Origin: a bacterium
GTDB taxonomy: Bacteria > Pseudomonadota > Gammaproteobacteria > Burkholderiales > Burkholderiaceae_C
NCBI GenBank assembly: GCA_030824555.1
Contig: JAVBXK010000029.1
Location: forward strand, 1 to 32,835
Direction of reading: 5' to 3'
Length of the DNA: 32,835 nt
How positions within the stretch are numbered: the first letter of the stretch is position 1; every line of letters starts with the position of its first letter. This document shows positions 17,516-25,685 of this stretch, piece by piece. The notes under the pieces were generated by a model. The model saw only the letters and a list, made by a program, of their open reading frames with translations, had not been told where the DNA came from and did no database searches. A program made the position numbers and the translations under genes.

Positions 17516-18310
17516 ATGAAACTCCACACCGTGCCCGCGAAAACTGGGCTGCAATGGGTCAAATCGGGCATCAAAACCTTTTTCAAACAGCCCCTGGCGT
17601 TGGGTGGCCTGTTTTTCATGTTCATGGGTGCGGTGTCACTGCTGGCCATCATCCCGGTGCTGGGCAATGTCATTGCGCTGGCGTTGCTGCCAGCGGCCAC
17701 GCTGGGCCTGATGGCTGCGGCGCGGCAGGCCGCAGACGGGGTGTTCCCCATGCCGCGCGTGCTGGGCACTGCCTTTGCTGCGGGCAAACAGCGCATGGCC
17801 AGCATGCTGAAACTGGGTGCGCTGTATGCGGGCAGCTTCATGTTGCTGCTGGGCATCACCGCGCTGGTCGATGGCGGGCTGTTTGCCAGCGTCTACCTGG
17901 GACGGGCCGACGTCACGCAGGAAATGGCTGAATCGTCCTCTTTTCAGAACGCCTTGTGGGTGGCCATGGCACTTTACCTGCCGCTGGCGGCTGCGTTCTG
18001 GCACGCGCCGGCCCTGGTGCACTGGCACGGGGTGTCCCCCGTGAAAAGCCTGTTCTTCAGCACGCTGGCATGTTGGCAAAACAAAGGGGCCTTGCTGGTA
18101 TTTGGCCTGGGCTGGTTGGGCCTGTTTGCGCTGGGTGGCATCGTTACCAGCACGGTGGTGGCACTGGCCGGTGGCAGTGCACTGGCTCGCGGGTTGGCCA
18201 TGCCAGCCGTGATGCTGATGGCATCGATGTTTTTTTCATCGCTTTATTTCACGTTTCAGGACAGTTTTGTGTGGGAAGAGCCCCCGCTCGCGCCAGAATC
18301 TGACGCTTGA
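17516..18310 (+). CDS. BPSS1780-family integral membrane protein
   Basis: 264 residues with five or six hydrophobic segments (about 30-55, 58-75, 98-118, 145-170, 185-215, 222-245). The start (KTGLQWVKSGIKTFFKQPLALGGLFFMFMG) and the LLAIIPVLGNVIALALLPAATLGLMAA segment are characteristic of the BPSS1780 family of Burkholderiales, which typically lies directly downstream of thrB. Function unknown. The start has a Shine-Dalgarno (GAAGG, 8 nt upstream) and lies 10 nt after thrB, so the two are co-transcribed. It ends in an acidic tail (EEPPLAPESDA). The family name is from memory. Confidence 0.85.
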   Translation: MKLHTVPAKTGLQWVKSGIKTFFKQPLALGGLFFMFMGAVSLLAIIPVLGNVIALALLPAATLGLMAAARQAADGVFPMPRVLGTAFAAGKQRMASMLKLGALYAGSFMLLLGITALVDGGLFASVYLGRADVTQEMAESSSFQNALWVAMALYLPLAAAFWHAPALVHWHGVSPVKSLFFSTLACWQNKGALLVFGLGWLGLFALGGIVTSTVVALAGGSALARGLAMPAVMLMASMFFSSLYFTFQDSFVWEEPPLAPESDA

Positions 18311-18366
18311 GCGGCGGCACATCAGGCCAGCACGCCGCACATTCAACAGCCCAACAGGAAGCCGCC

Positions 18367-19077
18367 ATGTCAGAGCACACCTTGTCCGGACGCGATGCCA
18401 CCGAAATGTTGTGGTTCCAACGCCGCCAGACCTTGCAGGCCGCCGCCGCCTGGGTCGCAGCCGGGGGTTGGACAGCGGCCGCTGCGCAGCAACGCAGCAA
18501 CATCGTCGAACTGGAAGGCGACACCACGGTGAATGGCACTGCCCTGCGACCCGACGCCACCGTGCAAACCGGCGACCTGATCGAAACCGGCCCGAAATCG
18601 CGGTTGGTGTTCGTCATTGGCAACTCTTCCTTTCACGTGCGGCAAAACTCCCGCATGGCGGTAGAACGCGGCGATACGCTGAATGCCGTCAGCCTGCTGC
18701 GCCTGCTGACGGGTGCCGTGGTGAGCGTGTGGGGGCGTGGTACATCTCGCAGCATCGTCACACCCACGTTGACGGCAGGCATCCGTGGCACCGGCGTCTA
18801 CACCGAGGTGTTTGCCGAGAAAAACTTCCGAAGCTACCTGTGCAACTGTTATGGCACGGTGGACGTGTCCACGGCGTCCGACAAGGTCACGTCGGTCAGC
18901 GAATACCACCAAGCCTTCTGGGCAGACCGGCAGGGCAACGATGAAGTGACACTGTCACCAGGCAAGGCCATCAACCACACCGATGAAGAACTTGAATTCC
19001 TGGCCAGACTGGTACAGCAACGCACCGCCTGGCAAATCAGTGGTCGCAAGGGCTCGAAAGACAGCGATTACTATTGA
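18367..19077 (+). CDS. FecR-domain protein with Tat-like signal
   Basis: 236 residues from the ATG at 18367 (AGGAAG 6 nt upstream). An N-terminal FQRRQTLQ followed by an Ala-rich hydrophobic stretch looks like a twin-arginine signal. The mature part carries a FecR-type beta domain (about 45-165). Its pattern is NIVELEGDTTVNGTAL, TVQTGDLIETGPKSRLVFVIG, NSSFHVRQNSRM and IRGTGVYTEV, where the GIRGTGVY turn is the family hallmark. A CNCYG motif follows near residue 160. True FecR proteins are anti-sigma factors next to a sigma gene and a TonB receptor; neither is adjacent here, so this is more likely a stand-alone FecR-domain envelope protein. It is followed by about 165 nt of non-coding DNA and then the lipoprotein pair. 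Confidence 0.8.
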   Translation: MSEHTLSGRDATEMLWFQRRQTLQAAAAWVAAGGWTAAAAQQRSNIVELEGDTTVNGTALRPDATVQTGDLIETGPKSRLVFVIGNSSFHVRQNSRMAVERGDTLNAVSLLRLLTGAVVSVWGRGTSRSIVTPTLTAGIRGTGVYTEVFAEKNFRSYLCNCYGTVDVSTASDKVTSVSEYHQAFWADRQGNDEVTLSPGKAINHTDEELEFLARLVQQRTAWQISGRKGSKDSDYY

Positions 19078-19243
19078 ATCCGGCAGCAGGGTCGGCGGAG
19101 CAGCAAACCGTGGTGCAGCCAAGACAAACCGCTCATTTCCACACCACATTTGTGGGCCTGTCAGCCATAATTTACGCATCGCCGCCGTGGAGCACCCCGG
19201 TCGGCAGCAGTCAACACCACCCGGTGCACAAGGAGTACCCGTC

Positions 19244-19921
19244 TTGAAAATCTCATTCTTCTCAAGTGCCTGCGTGGCCTTCGGTCTGGCCACACTGGTG
19301 GGGTGTGCACAGTCTCCCATTCCGGTTGCTGGCAACTTCGATCTGACCGAGCAGAAAAAAGTCCGCTCGGCGGGCCATTGGCAAGTCGTATCGCAGAGCG
19401 CGGCACGCGAAACATTGAAGATGCTCGACGAAGCCGGTGTGGCCTCCAACGCCCGCCTGTCCGTTGCGCCACCCGAGCATGCCACCAGCTTTGAAAAAAC
19501 CTTTCATGAAATGCTGATCACCGAGCTGGTGCGCTCTGGCCGCCGGGTGACCACCAGCGCACAGAATGTGCTGCAGGTGAGCTACAAGGTGCAACTGGTC
19601 GAACACAAAAGCGAGCGCCCCCATTTCGTGCCAGGCTTGTTCACCATGCTGACATCGGGCGTGGGCGTGATGTACGGTTTGCGCAACCAACACATCGACG
19701 CGCAAGCCGTTGGTGCCTTGGCTCTTGCGGGCGTGGCCGACTACGCTGCCAGCGTCAACTCAGGCGGCCCCACCCACACCGAACTGGTGCTGACCACCTC
19801 AGCCACCACACCCGACCAGATCCTCACCCGCAAAACCGATGTGTATTACATCGAAGATGCCGACAACACCCTGTTCAAAACAGCCCCCGAATACAAAACC
19901 ATGAAAGTGGTGGCCCAATGA
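19244..19921 (+). CDS. Hypothetical lipoprotein, TTG start
   Basis: 225 residues from a TTG at 19244. The TTG is chosen because AGGAG lies 8 nt upstream and because it gives a clean lipoprotein signal (MKISFF, hydrophobic core, lipobox LVGC at about residue 21). The mature protein has no domain I recognise. A Gly/Leu-rich segment (FVPGLFTMLTSGVGVMYGL and AVGALALAGVADYAASV, about 128-168) may associate with the membrane, and the rest is mixed alpha/beta. Its stop overlaps the start of the FlgO-like gene (ATGA), so the two are translationally coupled and probably act together in the outer membrane. A longer in-frame reading from 18983 overlaps the FecR gene and is rejected. Confidence 0.75.
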   Translation: MKISFFSSACVAFGLATLVGCAQSPIPVAGNFDLTEQKKVRSAGHWQVVSQSAARETLKMLDEAGVASNARLSVAPPEHATSFEKTFHEMLITELVRSGRRVTTSAQNVLQVSYKVQLVEHKSERPHFVPGLFTMLTSGVGVMYGLRNQHIDAQAVGALALAGVADYAASVNSGGPTHTELVLTTSATTPDQILTRKTDVYYIEDADNTLFKTAPEYKTMKVVAQ

Positions 19922-20478
19922 AACGCATTGCCCTGCCCCTGATGCTGGCCGGTGCAGCGTTGGTCACCGCCTGCAGCACACAAAACACCGGTGTGTACGT
20001 CAAACTCGAACCCACCTACGAAGAAGCCAAGGCCAGCAAGTTTGTGGCCGCCAACCGCGATGCCATCGACGCGCTGGTGGCCGGGCTCGACCTGACCCCC
20101 TTTGCATCCACCCCCATGCTGGTGGCCACGGTGGTGAACGTGAACGACCTGCGCAAAACCGCCCCACTGGGCCGCACCCTGTCAGAACAGTACGCGTCGC
20201 ATCTGGTGAACAAAGGCCTGCACGTCAAAGAACTGAAGCTGCGCGGCGACATTTTTGTGCGCGAAGAAACCGGCGAACTGCTGCTGTCGCGCGAGCTGAA
20301 AGACATTGCCAAGGTGCACAGCGCTGGCTTGGTGGTGGTGGGCACCTACTCGGCGGCAGCCAGCTCCACATTCGTGAGCCTGAAACTGGTGAAAACCGAC
20401 ACCGGCCAGATCGTCAAGGGCCACGATTACGCCTTGCCCAACAACGCCGACGTGAACAAACTGCTGGCGCTGAAATAA
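19918..20478 (+). CDS. FlgO-like outer-membrane lipoprotein
   Basis: 186 residues with a lipoprotein signal (MKRIALPLMLAGAALVTACS, lipobox Cys at about 19). The mature region resembles the FlgO domain: FASTPMLVATVVNVNDLRKTAPLGRTLSEQYASHLVNKGLHVKELKLRG, LSRELKDIAKVHSAGLVVVGTYS, and a terminal strand VSLKLVKTDTGQIVKGHDYALP. FlgO in Vibrio is a flagellum-associated outer-membrane protein, but no flagellar genes are near, so a general envelope role is more likely. The start overlaps the preceding lipoprotein stop by 4 nt, and a strong terminator follows. The family call is from pattern memory. Confidence 0.8.
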   Translation: MKRIALPLMLAGAALVTACSTQNTGVYVKLEPTYEEAKASKFVAANRDAIDALVAGLDLTPFASTPMLVATVVNVNDLRKTAPLGRTLSEQYASHLVNKGLHVKELKLRGDIFVREETGELLLSRELKDIAKVHSAGLVVVGTYSAAASSTFVSLKLVKTDTGQIVKGHDYALPNNADVNKLLALK

Positions 20479-20495
20479 CGCGCCGCCTGTACTCG

Positions 20496-20529
20496 AAGGC
20501 CACTGCTCACACACAGCAGTGGCCTTTTT
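20496..20529 (+). terminator. Rho-independent terminator after the FlgO-like gene
   Basis: AAGGCCACTGCT (20496-20507), a 7-nt loop CACACAC, and AGCAGTGGCCTT (20515-20526) form a perfect 12-bp stem running into TTTTT. It starts 17 nt after the stop codon and ends the two-lipoprotein transcript before the YebC-family gene. Confidence 0.93.
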
Positions 20530-20580
20530 CTTTGCGCCACCCCGCGCAGCATCTGCCAGAAACGACAAGGAACACACGCC

Positions 20581-21294
20581 ATGGGCGCACAGTGGAAAGC
20601 AAAACACAAAGACCTGGCCGCCAATGCCAAAGGCAGGCTGTTTGGCAAACTGGCCAAAGACATCATGATTGCCGCGCGCCACGGCGCGGACCCCGCCGCC
20701 AATTCACGCCTGCGGCTGGTGGTGGAACAGGCCCGCAAGGTGTCCATGCCCAAAGAAACGCTTGAGCGCGCCATCAAAAAAGGCGCGGGCCTGACGGGCG
20801 AGGCCGTGCATTTCGAACATGTCATTTACGAGGGCTACGCCCCCCACCGCGTGCCGGTGATGGTGGAGTGCCTGACCGATAACGTGAACCGCGCCGCGTC
20901 CGACATGCGGGTGCTGTTTCGCAAGGGCCAGCTGGGCACGTCGGGTTCGGTGTCGTGGGACTTTGACCACGTGGGCATCATCGAAGCCGAGGCCGCCACC
21001 AAAGGTGCCGATGCCGAAGTGGCGGCCATTGAAGCGGGTGCGCAAGACTTCGAGCCCGCCGACGAAGACGGCGTGACCGTGTTTTTGACCGACTACGCTG
21101 ACCTGGACCTGGTGAGCCGGGCGCTGCCCGCGCACGGCTTCACGGTCACCTCGGCCAAGCTGGGCTACAAGCCCAAAAACCCCATTGCCCCTGGCAGCCT
21201 GACGCCCGAGCAACTGGAAGAGGTGGAAGAATTTCTGGCCGCCATGGACGCCAACGAAGACGTGCAAAACGTGTTTGCGGGCCTGGCTGGCTGA
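20581..21294 (+). CDS. YebC/PmpR family protein
   Basis: 237 residues covering the whole YebC/PmpR (TACO1-like) fold. The basic N-terminus [28 protein letters not shown] contains the conserved K-G-R-x-F-x-K-L. It is followed by [36 protein letters not shown] and an acidic C-terminal domain ([30 protein letters not shown]). Family members bind DNA as transcriptional regulators (PmpR) and some relieve ribosome stalling at proline stretches. Which role this one has cannot be read from the sequence. It differs from the canonical YebC start (MAGHSKW) and is closer to the YeeN-type branch. Monocistronic, between a terminator and the convergent ars cluster. Confidence 0.9.
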   Translation: MGAQWKAKHKDLAANAKGRLFGKLAKDIMIAARHGADPAANSRLRLVVEQARKVSMPKETLERAIKKGAGLTGEAVHFEHVIYEGYAPHRVPVMVECLTDNVNRAASDMRVLFRKGQLGTSGSVSWDFDHVGIIEAEAATKGADAEVAAIEAGAQDFEPADEDGVTVFLTDYADLDLVSRALPAHGFTVTSAKLGYKPKNPIAPGSLTPEQLEEVEEFLAAMDANEDVQNVFAGLAG

Positions 21295-21375
21295 GGTGCG
21301 CCGGGCCTCCCGACGTTTTCTCACCCCCCTTGGGGGTCTGGGGTCTGGTGCAATGCGAAAGGATTGGGAGCGCTC

Positions 21376-21876
21376 TCAGCCCGCTTGAACTGACCCAATG
21401 GCTGACACCTCGCGCTGCAGTGCCAACCGGTCCAGTTTTTCAAACGGCAGCACCGTGAACAGCGAGATGCGGCGGGTGAGCACCAGGAACGCATCCATGA
21501 ACGCTCTGTCGATCTGCTCGGCACTGCCCGAGGCAGCGGAAGGGTCTGGTACGCCCCAGTGCGCAGACATGGGCTGACCAGGCCACAGCGGGCACACCTC
21601 GCCAGCTGCCTTGTCGCACACCGTCAGCACGAAGTCCATCACGGGCGCATCAGGCTGCGCAAACTCACTCCAGTTTTTGCTGTGCAAACCTGTCACACGG
21701 TAGTGGTTGCGTGCCAGCAAATCCAGCGCTTTGGGGTGCACCTGCCCGGCAGGGTGGCTGCCCGCGCTGTACGAGTGAAACCGACCTGCCCCCTGCTGGT
21801 TCAGGATGGCTTCGGCCAGGATGCTGCGCGCCGAGTTGCCGGTGCACAAAAACAGAACATTCATCACACGGGACAT
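21376..21876 (-). CDS. arsC: Arsenate reductase, low-molecular-weight phosphatase type
   Basis: 166 residues from the ATG at 21876 (AAAGGA 7 nt upstream). The N-terminal CTGNSARS (Cys11, Arg17) is the phosphatase P-loop used for nucleophilic attack on arsenate. Cys87 and Cys95, in VCDKAAGEVCPLWPG, are the resolving cysteines of the thioredoxin- or glutaredoxin-coupled enzymes, and HWGVPDP supplies the general acid Asp. It reduces As(V) to As(III) in the cytoplasm. It is the last gene of the ars cluster, 145 nt after arsJ, with a hairpin in the gap, so expression may be partly uncoupled from the first two genes. No As(III) efflux pump (arsB or acr3) is in the window, so its product must be handled elsewhere. 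Confidence 0.92.
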   Translation of the reverse strand: MSRVMNVLFLCTGNSARSILAEAILNQQGAGRFHSYSAGSHPAGQVHPKALDLLARNHYRVTGLHSKNWSEFAQPDAPVMDFVLTVCDKAAGEVCPLWPGQPMSAHWGVPDPSAASGSAEQIDRAFMDAFLVLTRRISLFTVLPFEKLDRLALQREVSAIGSVQAG

Positions 21877-21983
21877 GGTGTTTCCTTTGACAGTAGAGTG
21901 GGGGACCAAGGCATGCCGCAGCCACACCAACCAACAGGCAACAAACCTGTCAGTTGGCGTGTCGGCAACATAAAAAGGGGAAT

Positions 21984-22017
21984 GGGTTGGCAGAAAACAT
22001 CAGGTGTCTGCCAACCC
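21984..22017 (-). terminator. Hairpin after arsJ, possible attenuating terminator
   Basis: GGGTTGGCAG (21984-21993) pairs perfectly with CTGCCAACCC (22008-22017) across a 14-nt loop. In the minus-strand transcript it begins 4 nt after the arsJ stop and is followed by ATTCCCCTTTTTATG. The 10-bp GC-rich stem and a T-run some nucleotides later could reduce read-through into arsC. Confidence 0.45.
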
Positions 22018-22021
22018 GCCA

Positions 22022-23299
22022 TCAGGCAGTGGTGGGCGTGTCCAACTGCCGCTGCAAAGGCAAATTCAGCGTCATGAGCCAGCACAGGCCCAGCATGGCG
22101 GCCGAGCCCAGCAGCGCGTACAGCAGCCCGCCCCAGTGGTACAACAGGCCCGACAGGAAGGTGCCCAAAAACCTGCCCAGCGCGTTGGCCGCGTAGTAAA
22201 AACCCACGTCTTCCGCTGCCTTTTCCGACCCCGCATAGGCCAGCACCAGGTAAGAGTGGACGGAAGAGTTCACCGCAAAGGCAAAACCGAACAGGCCCAG
22301 GCCACCCACCACCACCCACTGCAGGTGCGGCACATCGGCCACCACCGCTGCCGCCAGCCCCACGGGCACCAGCGCCAGCACGGCAGACCACCAGCGGGCG
22401 GCGGGCACCTCGTGGCTCAGTCCGTCGGCACTGCGTTTCACGATGTTGGGGGCCAGCGCCTGCACCAGGCCGTAACCGATGGTCCAGGCGGCCAGGAACC
22501 CGCCCACCATGGTGAACGTCCAGCCCTGCGAATACAAAAACACCGGCACGCCCACCACAAACCACACGTCGCGTGCGCCAAACAGCGCCACGCGCGCCGC
22601 GGCCAGGGCGTTGATGCCCGCGTTTTTGGCAAACAGTTCTTTGGCCGATTTGGAGGCCTTGGCCTTGCCCATCATGGGCGGCAGCGAGACCACCACACCC
22701 ACCAGCACCAGCGCCAGCAGGCCCGCCATGGCCCACAGCGCGTGGGCAAAGCCCAGGGCATCCAGCAACAAGCCGCCCAGGAAGAAGCCCACGCCCTTCA
22801 TGGCGTTTTTGCTGCCGGTGAACCAGGCCACCCACTTGAACAACTGACCGGCGCCCTGCTCTTTGGCCTGTGCCGCCGTGACCTTGATGGCCGATTTGCT
22901 GGCGGTTTTGGTCAAGTCTTTGGCCACGCCACAAATGCCCTGTGCCACCACCACCCAAGCCACCGACATGGCCGCCGTCCACGCCGGGTTCAGCATGGAC
23001 AACAGCGTGAAACCGGTGATTTGCGTCACCAGCCCCACCGTCAGCATGCGGGCAATGCCATAGCGCGTGGCCAGCCAGCCGCCAATCAGGTTGGCCGCAA
23101 CACCCGCCGCTTCATACAGCAAAAACAGAAACGCCAGCGTGAACGGCGAATAACCCAGCTTGTAAAAGTGCAGCAGCACCAACATGCGCAGCGCGCCGTC
23201 GGTCAGGGTGAAGCCCCAATACGCAGCGGTCACGATCGCGTAGTTGCGTTCTGCGGCGCTGAAGGTGGAGGAACCGCGCTCGGCGGTGTTCAGGCCCAT
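22022..23299 (-). CDS. arsJ: Organoarsenical efflux MFS transporter ArsJ
   Basis: 425 residues, twelve hydrophobic segments of the major facilitator superfamily. The sequence is distinctive for ArsJ: YWGFTLTDGALRMLVLLHFYKLGYSP near the N-terminus, KDLTKTASKSAIK in the central part, TGSKNAMKGVGFFLGGLLLD, and AEDVGFYYAANALGRF near the C-terminus. ArsJ expels 1-arseno-3-phosphoglycerate, which then falls apart to arsenate outside the cell. The gene starts 5 nt after the GAPDH stop, the arrangement described for this resistance route. Inner membrane. Confidence 0.95.
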   Translation of the reverse strand: MGLNTAERGSSTFSAAERNYAIVTAAYWGFTLTDGALRMLVLLHFYKLGYSPFTLAFLFLLYEAAGVAANLIGGWLATRYGIARMLTVGLVTQITGFTLLSMLNPAWTAAMSVAWVVVAQGICGVAKDLTKTASKSAIKVTAAQAKEQGAGQLFKWVAWFTGSKNAMKGVGFFLGGLLLDALGFAHALWAMAGLLALVLVGVVVSLPPMMGKAKASKSAKELFAKNAGINALAAARVALFGARDVWFVVGVPVFLYSQGWTFTMVGGFLAAWTIGYGLVQALAPNIVKRSADGLSHEVPAARWWSAVLALVPVGLAAAVVADVPHLQWVVVGGLGLFGFAFAVNSSVHSYLVLAYAGSEKAAEDVGFYYAANALGRFLGTFLSGLLYHWGGLLYALLGSAAMLGLCWLMTLNLPLQRQLDTPTTA

Positions 23300-23304
23300 G
23301 GCGC

Positions 23305-24354
23305 TCAGATGCCTACGATTTGCATGTGGCAGGCCAGGTCCACCATGCGGGTGGCGTAGCCCATTTCGTTGTCGTACCAGGCGTAGACCTTCAGCAGCGT
23401 GCCGTCGGTCACCATGGTGGACAGGCCATCAACGATGCTGCTGCGCGTGTCGCGGGCGTAGTCGGCGCTGACCAGCGGCAGCGGCTCGTAACCCAGGACG
23501 CCCGCCAGCGGCGAGCCGGGCTGTGCAGCCGCAGCAAACAGGGCGTTGACTTCTTCAGCGGTGGTGGCGCGGTTCAGCTCGAACACGCAGTCGGTCAGCG
23601 AGGCGTTCAGTGCAGGGACGCGCACCGCGTGGCCGTTGAGCTTGCCTTTCAGCTCGGGGTAAATAAGGGCAATGGCCGTGGCGCTGCCCGTGCTGGTGGG
23701 GGCCAGGTTGACCATGGCGCTGCGGGCGCGGCGCAGGTCTTTGTGCGGTGCATCGACCACCAGGTTGGTGTTGGTGGGGTTGTGCAGCGTGGTGATCTGG
23801 CCGTGCCGGATGCCCAGCGCCTCGTGCACCACCTTCACCACCGGGGCCAGGCAGTTGGTGGTGCAACTGGCTGCGGTCACGATGTGGTTCACCGCCGGGT
23901 CATACAGGTGGTGGTTGATGCCCACCACGATGTTCAACACGCCGCCCACCTTCACCGGTGCGGCCACGATCACGCGCTTGGCCCCACGGTCCAGATGGCC
24001 TTGCAGCGTTTCGGGGGTGAGGAATTTGCCGGTGCATTCCAGCACCACGTCCACCCCCAGGTCGCCCCAGGGGATCTCGGCGGCGGTGGCATGCTGGGTA
24101 AAACCCAACTGTTGGCCATTGATACGGATGCCGTCGGTGCCCTCTGCGGCGATGTCACCGCGCCAGCGACCTTGCACGGTGTCGAACTGCACCAGGTGCG
24201 CGGTGGACTCGGCATTGCCCTTGATTTCGTTCAGGTGCACCACCTGCAGGCGGTTGCTTGCGCGCGGGTCGTCGTGTGGGCGGTCCACCGCGCCGAATGC
24301 AGCGCGCAGCGCCAACCTGCCCATGCGGCCCATGCCGTTGATACCGACTTTCAT
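23305..24354 (-). CDS. ArsJ-associated glyceraldehyde-3-phosphate dehydrogenase
   Basis: 349 residues. The Rossmann start is [14 protein letters not shown], and the catalytic Cys164 lies in TAASCTTNC, followed by the [10 protein letters not shown] region with the active-site His. The family normally makes 1,3-bisphosphoglycerate; with arsenate in place of phosphate it makes 1-arseno-3-phosphoglycerate, the ArsJ substrate. Placement directly ahead of arsJ and behind an inducible-looking promoter argues that this is the dedicated ars copy and not the glycolytic enzyme. Shine-Dalgarno GGAG 7 nt before the ATG. First gene of the ars cluster. Confidence 0.95.
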   Translation of the reverse strand: MKVGINGMGRMGRLALRAAFGAVDRPHDDPRASNRLQVVHLNEIKGNAESTAHLVQFDTVQGRWRGDIAAEGTDGIRINGQQLGFTQHATAAEIPWGDLGVDVVLECTGKFLTPETLQGHLDRGAKRVIVAAPVKVGGVLNIVVGINHHLYDPAVNHIVTAASCTTNCLAPVVKVVHEALGIRHGQITTLHNPTNTNLVVDAPHKDLRRARSAMVNLAPTSTGSATAIALIYPELKGKLNGHAVRVPALNASLTDCVFELNRATTAEEVNALFAAAAQPGSPLAGVLGYEPLPLVSADYARDTRSSIVDGLSTMVTDGTLLKVYAWYDNEMGYATRMVDLACHMQIVGI

Positions 24355-24373
24355 GCTCTGCTCCGACAGTATT

Positions 24374-24419
24374 TATTTCAATGATCATTGAAATATAAAC
24401 CACGGTCATGACAAATCAA
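24374..24419 (-). promoter_or_regulatory. ars promoter with 22-bp palindromic operator
   Basis: On the minus strand a -35 TTGATT (24414-24419), a 16-nt spacer and a -10 TATATT (24392-24397, five of six to consensus) read into the GAPDH gene. A perfect palindrome occupies 24374-24395, centred on TTTCAATGATCATTGAAA, overlapping the -10 and start region and ending 19 nt before the ATG. An operator in this position suits a dimeric repressor such as ArsR; the identity of the repressor is inference, since no regulator gene is adjacent. Confidence 0.75.
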
Positions 24420-24479
24420 TGACTGCCGGGTGGCCGTGACCAAGCTTGACTTGCCACCGCATACAGCTTGTCAGAGAAA

Positions 24480-24785
24480 TCAGGCTTTTTTGGCGTATGC
24501 GGTGCACCAGCCTTTGGCAGCTACCTGCTTTCCAGGGAAGATGCCACAACCGCCAGCCGCGTCGGCAGCTTTCCCCTGAAAAAGTGCACAGCTGCTGCAC
24601 GCTTGCCCGGATTGATACTTGGCGTGCTTGACCTTGCTGGCATCGGCCTTGTAGTTCAGGCTGACCGCTTGAGGGTCCGCTTCGTTGACCATGGGCTTGG
24701 CTTGTGCATGGGCCCCCGTGGCAGCACCCAGCATGCAAGATGCGGTGACAAGCTTCATCACAAAAATTCGACGTTCCATTTCCAT
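24480..24785 (-). CDS. High-potential iron-sulfur protein (HiPIP)
   Basis: 101 residues with a signal region (MERRIFVMKLVTASCMLGAATGAHA, Arg-Arg at 5-6, Tat-compatible) and a mature domain of about 73 residues. Four cysteines (63, 66, 80, 94) in the spacing C-x2-C-x13-C-x13-C bind the [4Fe-4S] cluster, with the usual aromatic ending GWCTAYAKKA. HiPIPs carry electrons in the periplasm between bc1-type complexes and terminal acceptors. The ATG at 24785 has GGAG 6 nt upstream. That Shine-Dalgarno overlaps the stop of the preceding spermidine-synthase-like gene (3-nt gap), so the two are co-translated. Confidence 0.93.
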   Translation of the reverse strand: MEMERRIFVMKLVTASCMLGAATGAHAQAKPMVNEADPQAVSLNYKADASKVKHAKYQSGQACSSCALFQGKAADAAGGCGIFPGKQVAAKGWCTAYAKKA

Positions 24786-24788
24786 TTT

Positions 24789-25685
24789 TCACTCCAAGGT
24801 AAAGCCAGAAAATCCTGGCGAATCTGAATTGCGGTGAGCCATGCCCTCGCCGAGTCGCGTTTCATGCACACGTGCCAGCACGCATGTCATGGCGAATCCA
24901 ATCTCACGCCAAATGGCATCACTGATTTGATCGGGTCGTCCACGATCCGGGTGACCCGCTTCCAAAAGGCTGACCTCAAATGCAGCACCTTTGCTCGCGA
25001 AAGCAATGCAGTTGCCCACCTCTTCACATTGCGAAAAAACAACCCCTGTCTCAAAAATTACGGCCATGCGCTGCCGGTAGGTTTCGTACATGAGATCGTT
25101 TGGGTGCAGGTTGCAGGCCAGCACGCCACCTGGTGTCAGCAAGCGATGGCAGTGGTAATAGAAGGGGGAGCTGCCCAATGAACTCGGCATCCGCTCGCCA
25201 TAAAAACCATCCACCAAGATCACGTCGAACGAGCCCCCCGTCACCTCTCGAACAAACTTGGCTCCGTCTGCTTGAATGACGCGCAGGCGCTGGTCATCGG
25301 GTGGAATTTGAAACTCACTGCGCAACGCGATCACATCCGGGTTGATCTCAACCACTGTCAGGTCAACCCCTGGCAAATGCTTGCGACAAAATTTCAGCAG
25401 CGATCCACCCCCCAATCCAATCATCAAAATTCGCCTGGGCCGTGGATGCACCAGCAAAAAAGCCATCATCGTTTGGGTGTAGCTCAGCAACAGTGCCGAG
25501 GGACGAAAGATGTCCATCTCGCTTTGAATGTCGTAAAAACCAAAGTGCAACACTTGGTTGGAGCCTTGACGCCGAATTTGCGGGCAGTTCGGCCGCACCT
25601 TGTCTCCTGACAGCGACTCCACTGCTCGCAATACTGGGTTCAGGGGTGTCCAGGTCATGCTGTCCTGCGGCCTTGCGTCTGCCAT
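24789..25685 (-). CDS. Spermidine-synthase-like Rossmann-fold protein
   Basis: 298 residues from the ATG at 25685; a GTG at 25727 (312 residues) and an ATG at 25658 are alternatives. The core is the SpeE/methyltransferase fold: RILMIGLGGGSLLKFC (cofactor glycine loop), DLTVVEINPDVIAL (acidic ribose-binding residue), RLRVIQADGAKFV, and FDVILVDGFYGERMPSSLGSSPFYYHCHRLLTPGGVLACNL. SpeE needs an aspartate/tyrosine set for putrescine that I cannot verify here. Many such proteins in Burkholderiales are only annotated spermidine-synthase-like. Coupling to the HiPIP gene by 3 nt is notable. Cytoplasmic; no signal peptide or membrane segment. Function beyond the fold is not claimed. Confidence 0.8.
   Translation of the reverse strand: MADARPQDSMTWTPLNPVLRAVESLSGDKVRPNCPQIRRQGSNQVLHFGFYDIQSEMDIFRPSALLLSYTQTMMAFLLVHPRPRRILMIGLGGGSLLKFCRKHLPGVDLTVVEINPDVIALRSEFQIPPDDQRLRVIQADGAKFVREVTGGSFDVILVDGFYGERMPSSLGSSPFYYHCHRLLTPGGVLACNLHPNDLMYETYRQRMAVIFETGVVFSQCEEVGNCIAFASKGAAFEVSLLEAGHPDRGRPDQISDAIWREIGFAMTCVLARVHETRLGEGMAHRNSDSPGFSGFTLE

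Noticed and set aside
21323-21337. Small hairpin ACCCCC/GGGGGT after the YebC-family gene
   Set aside because: 6-bp stem with a 3-nt loop and no T-tract; could be a weak terminator but not supported enough to list.
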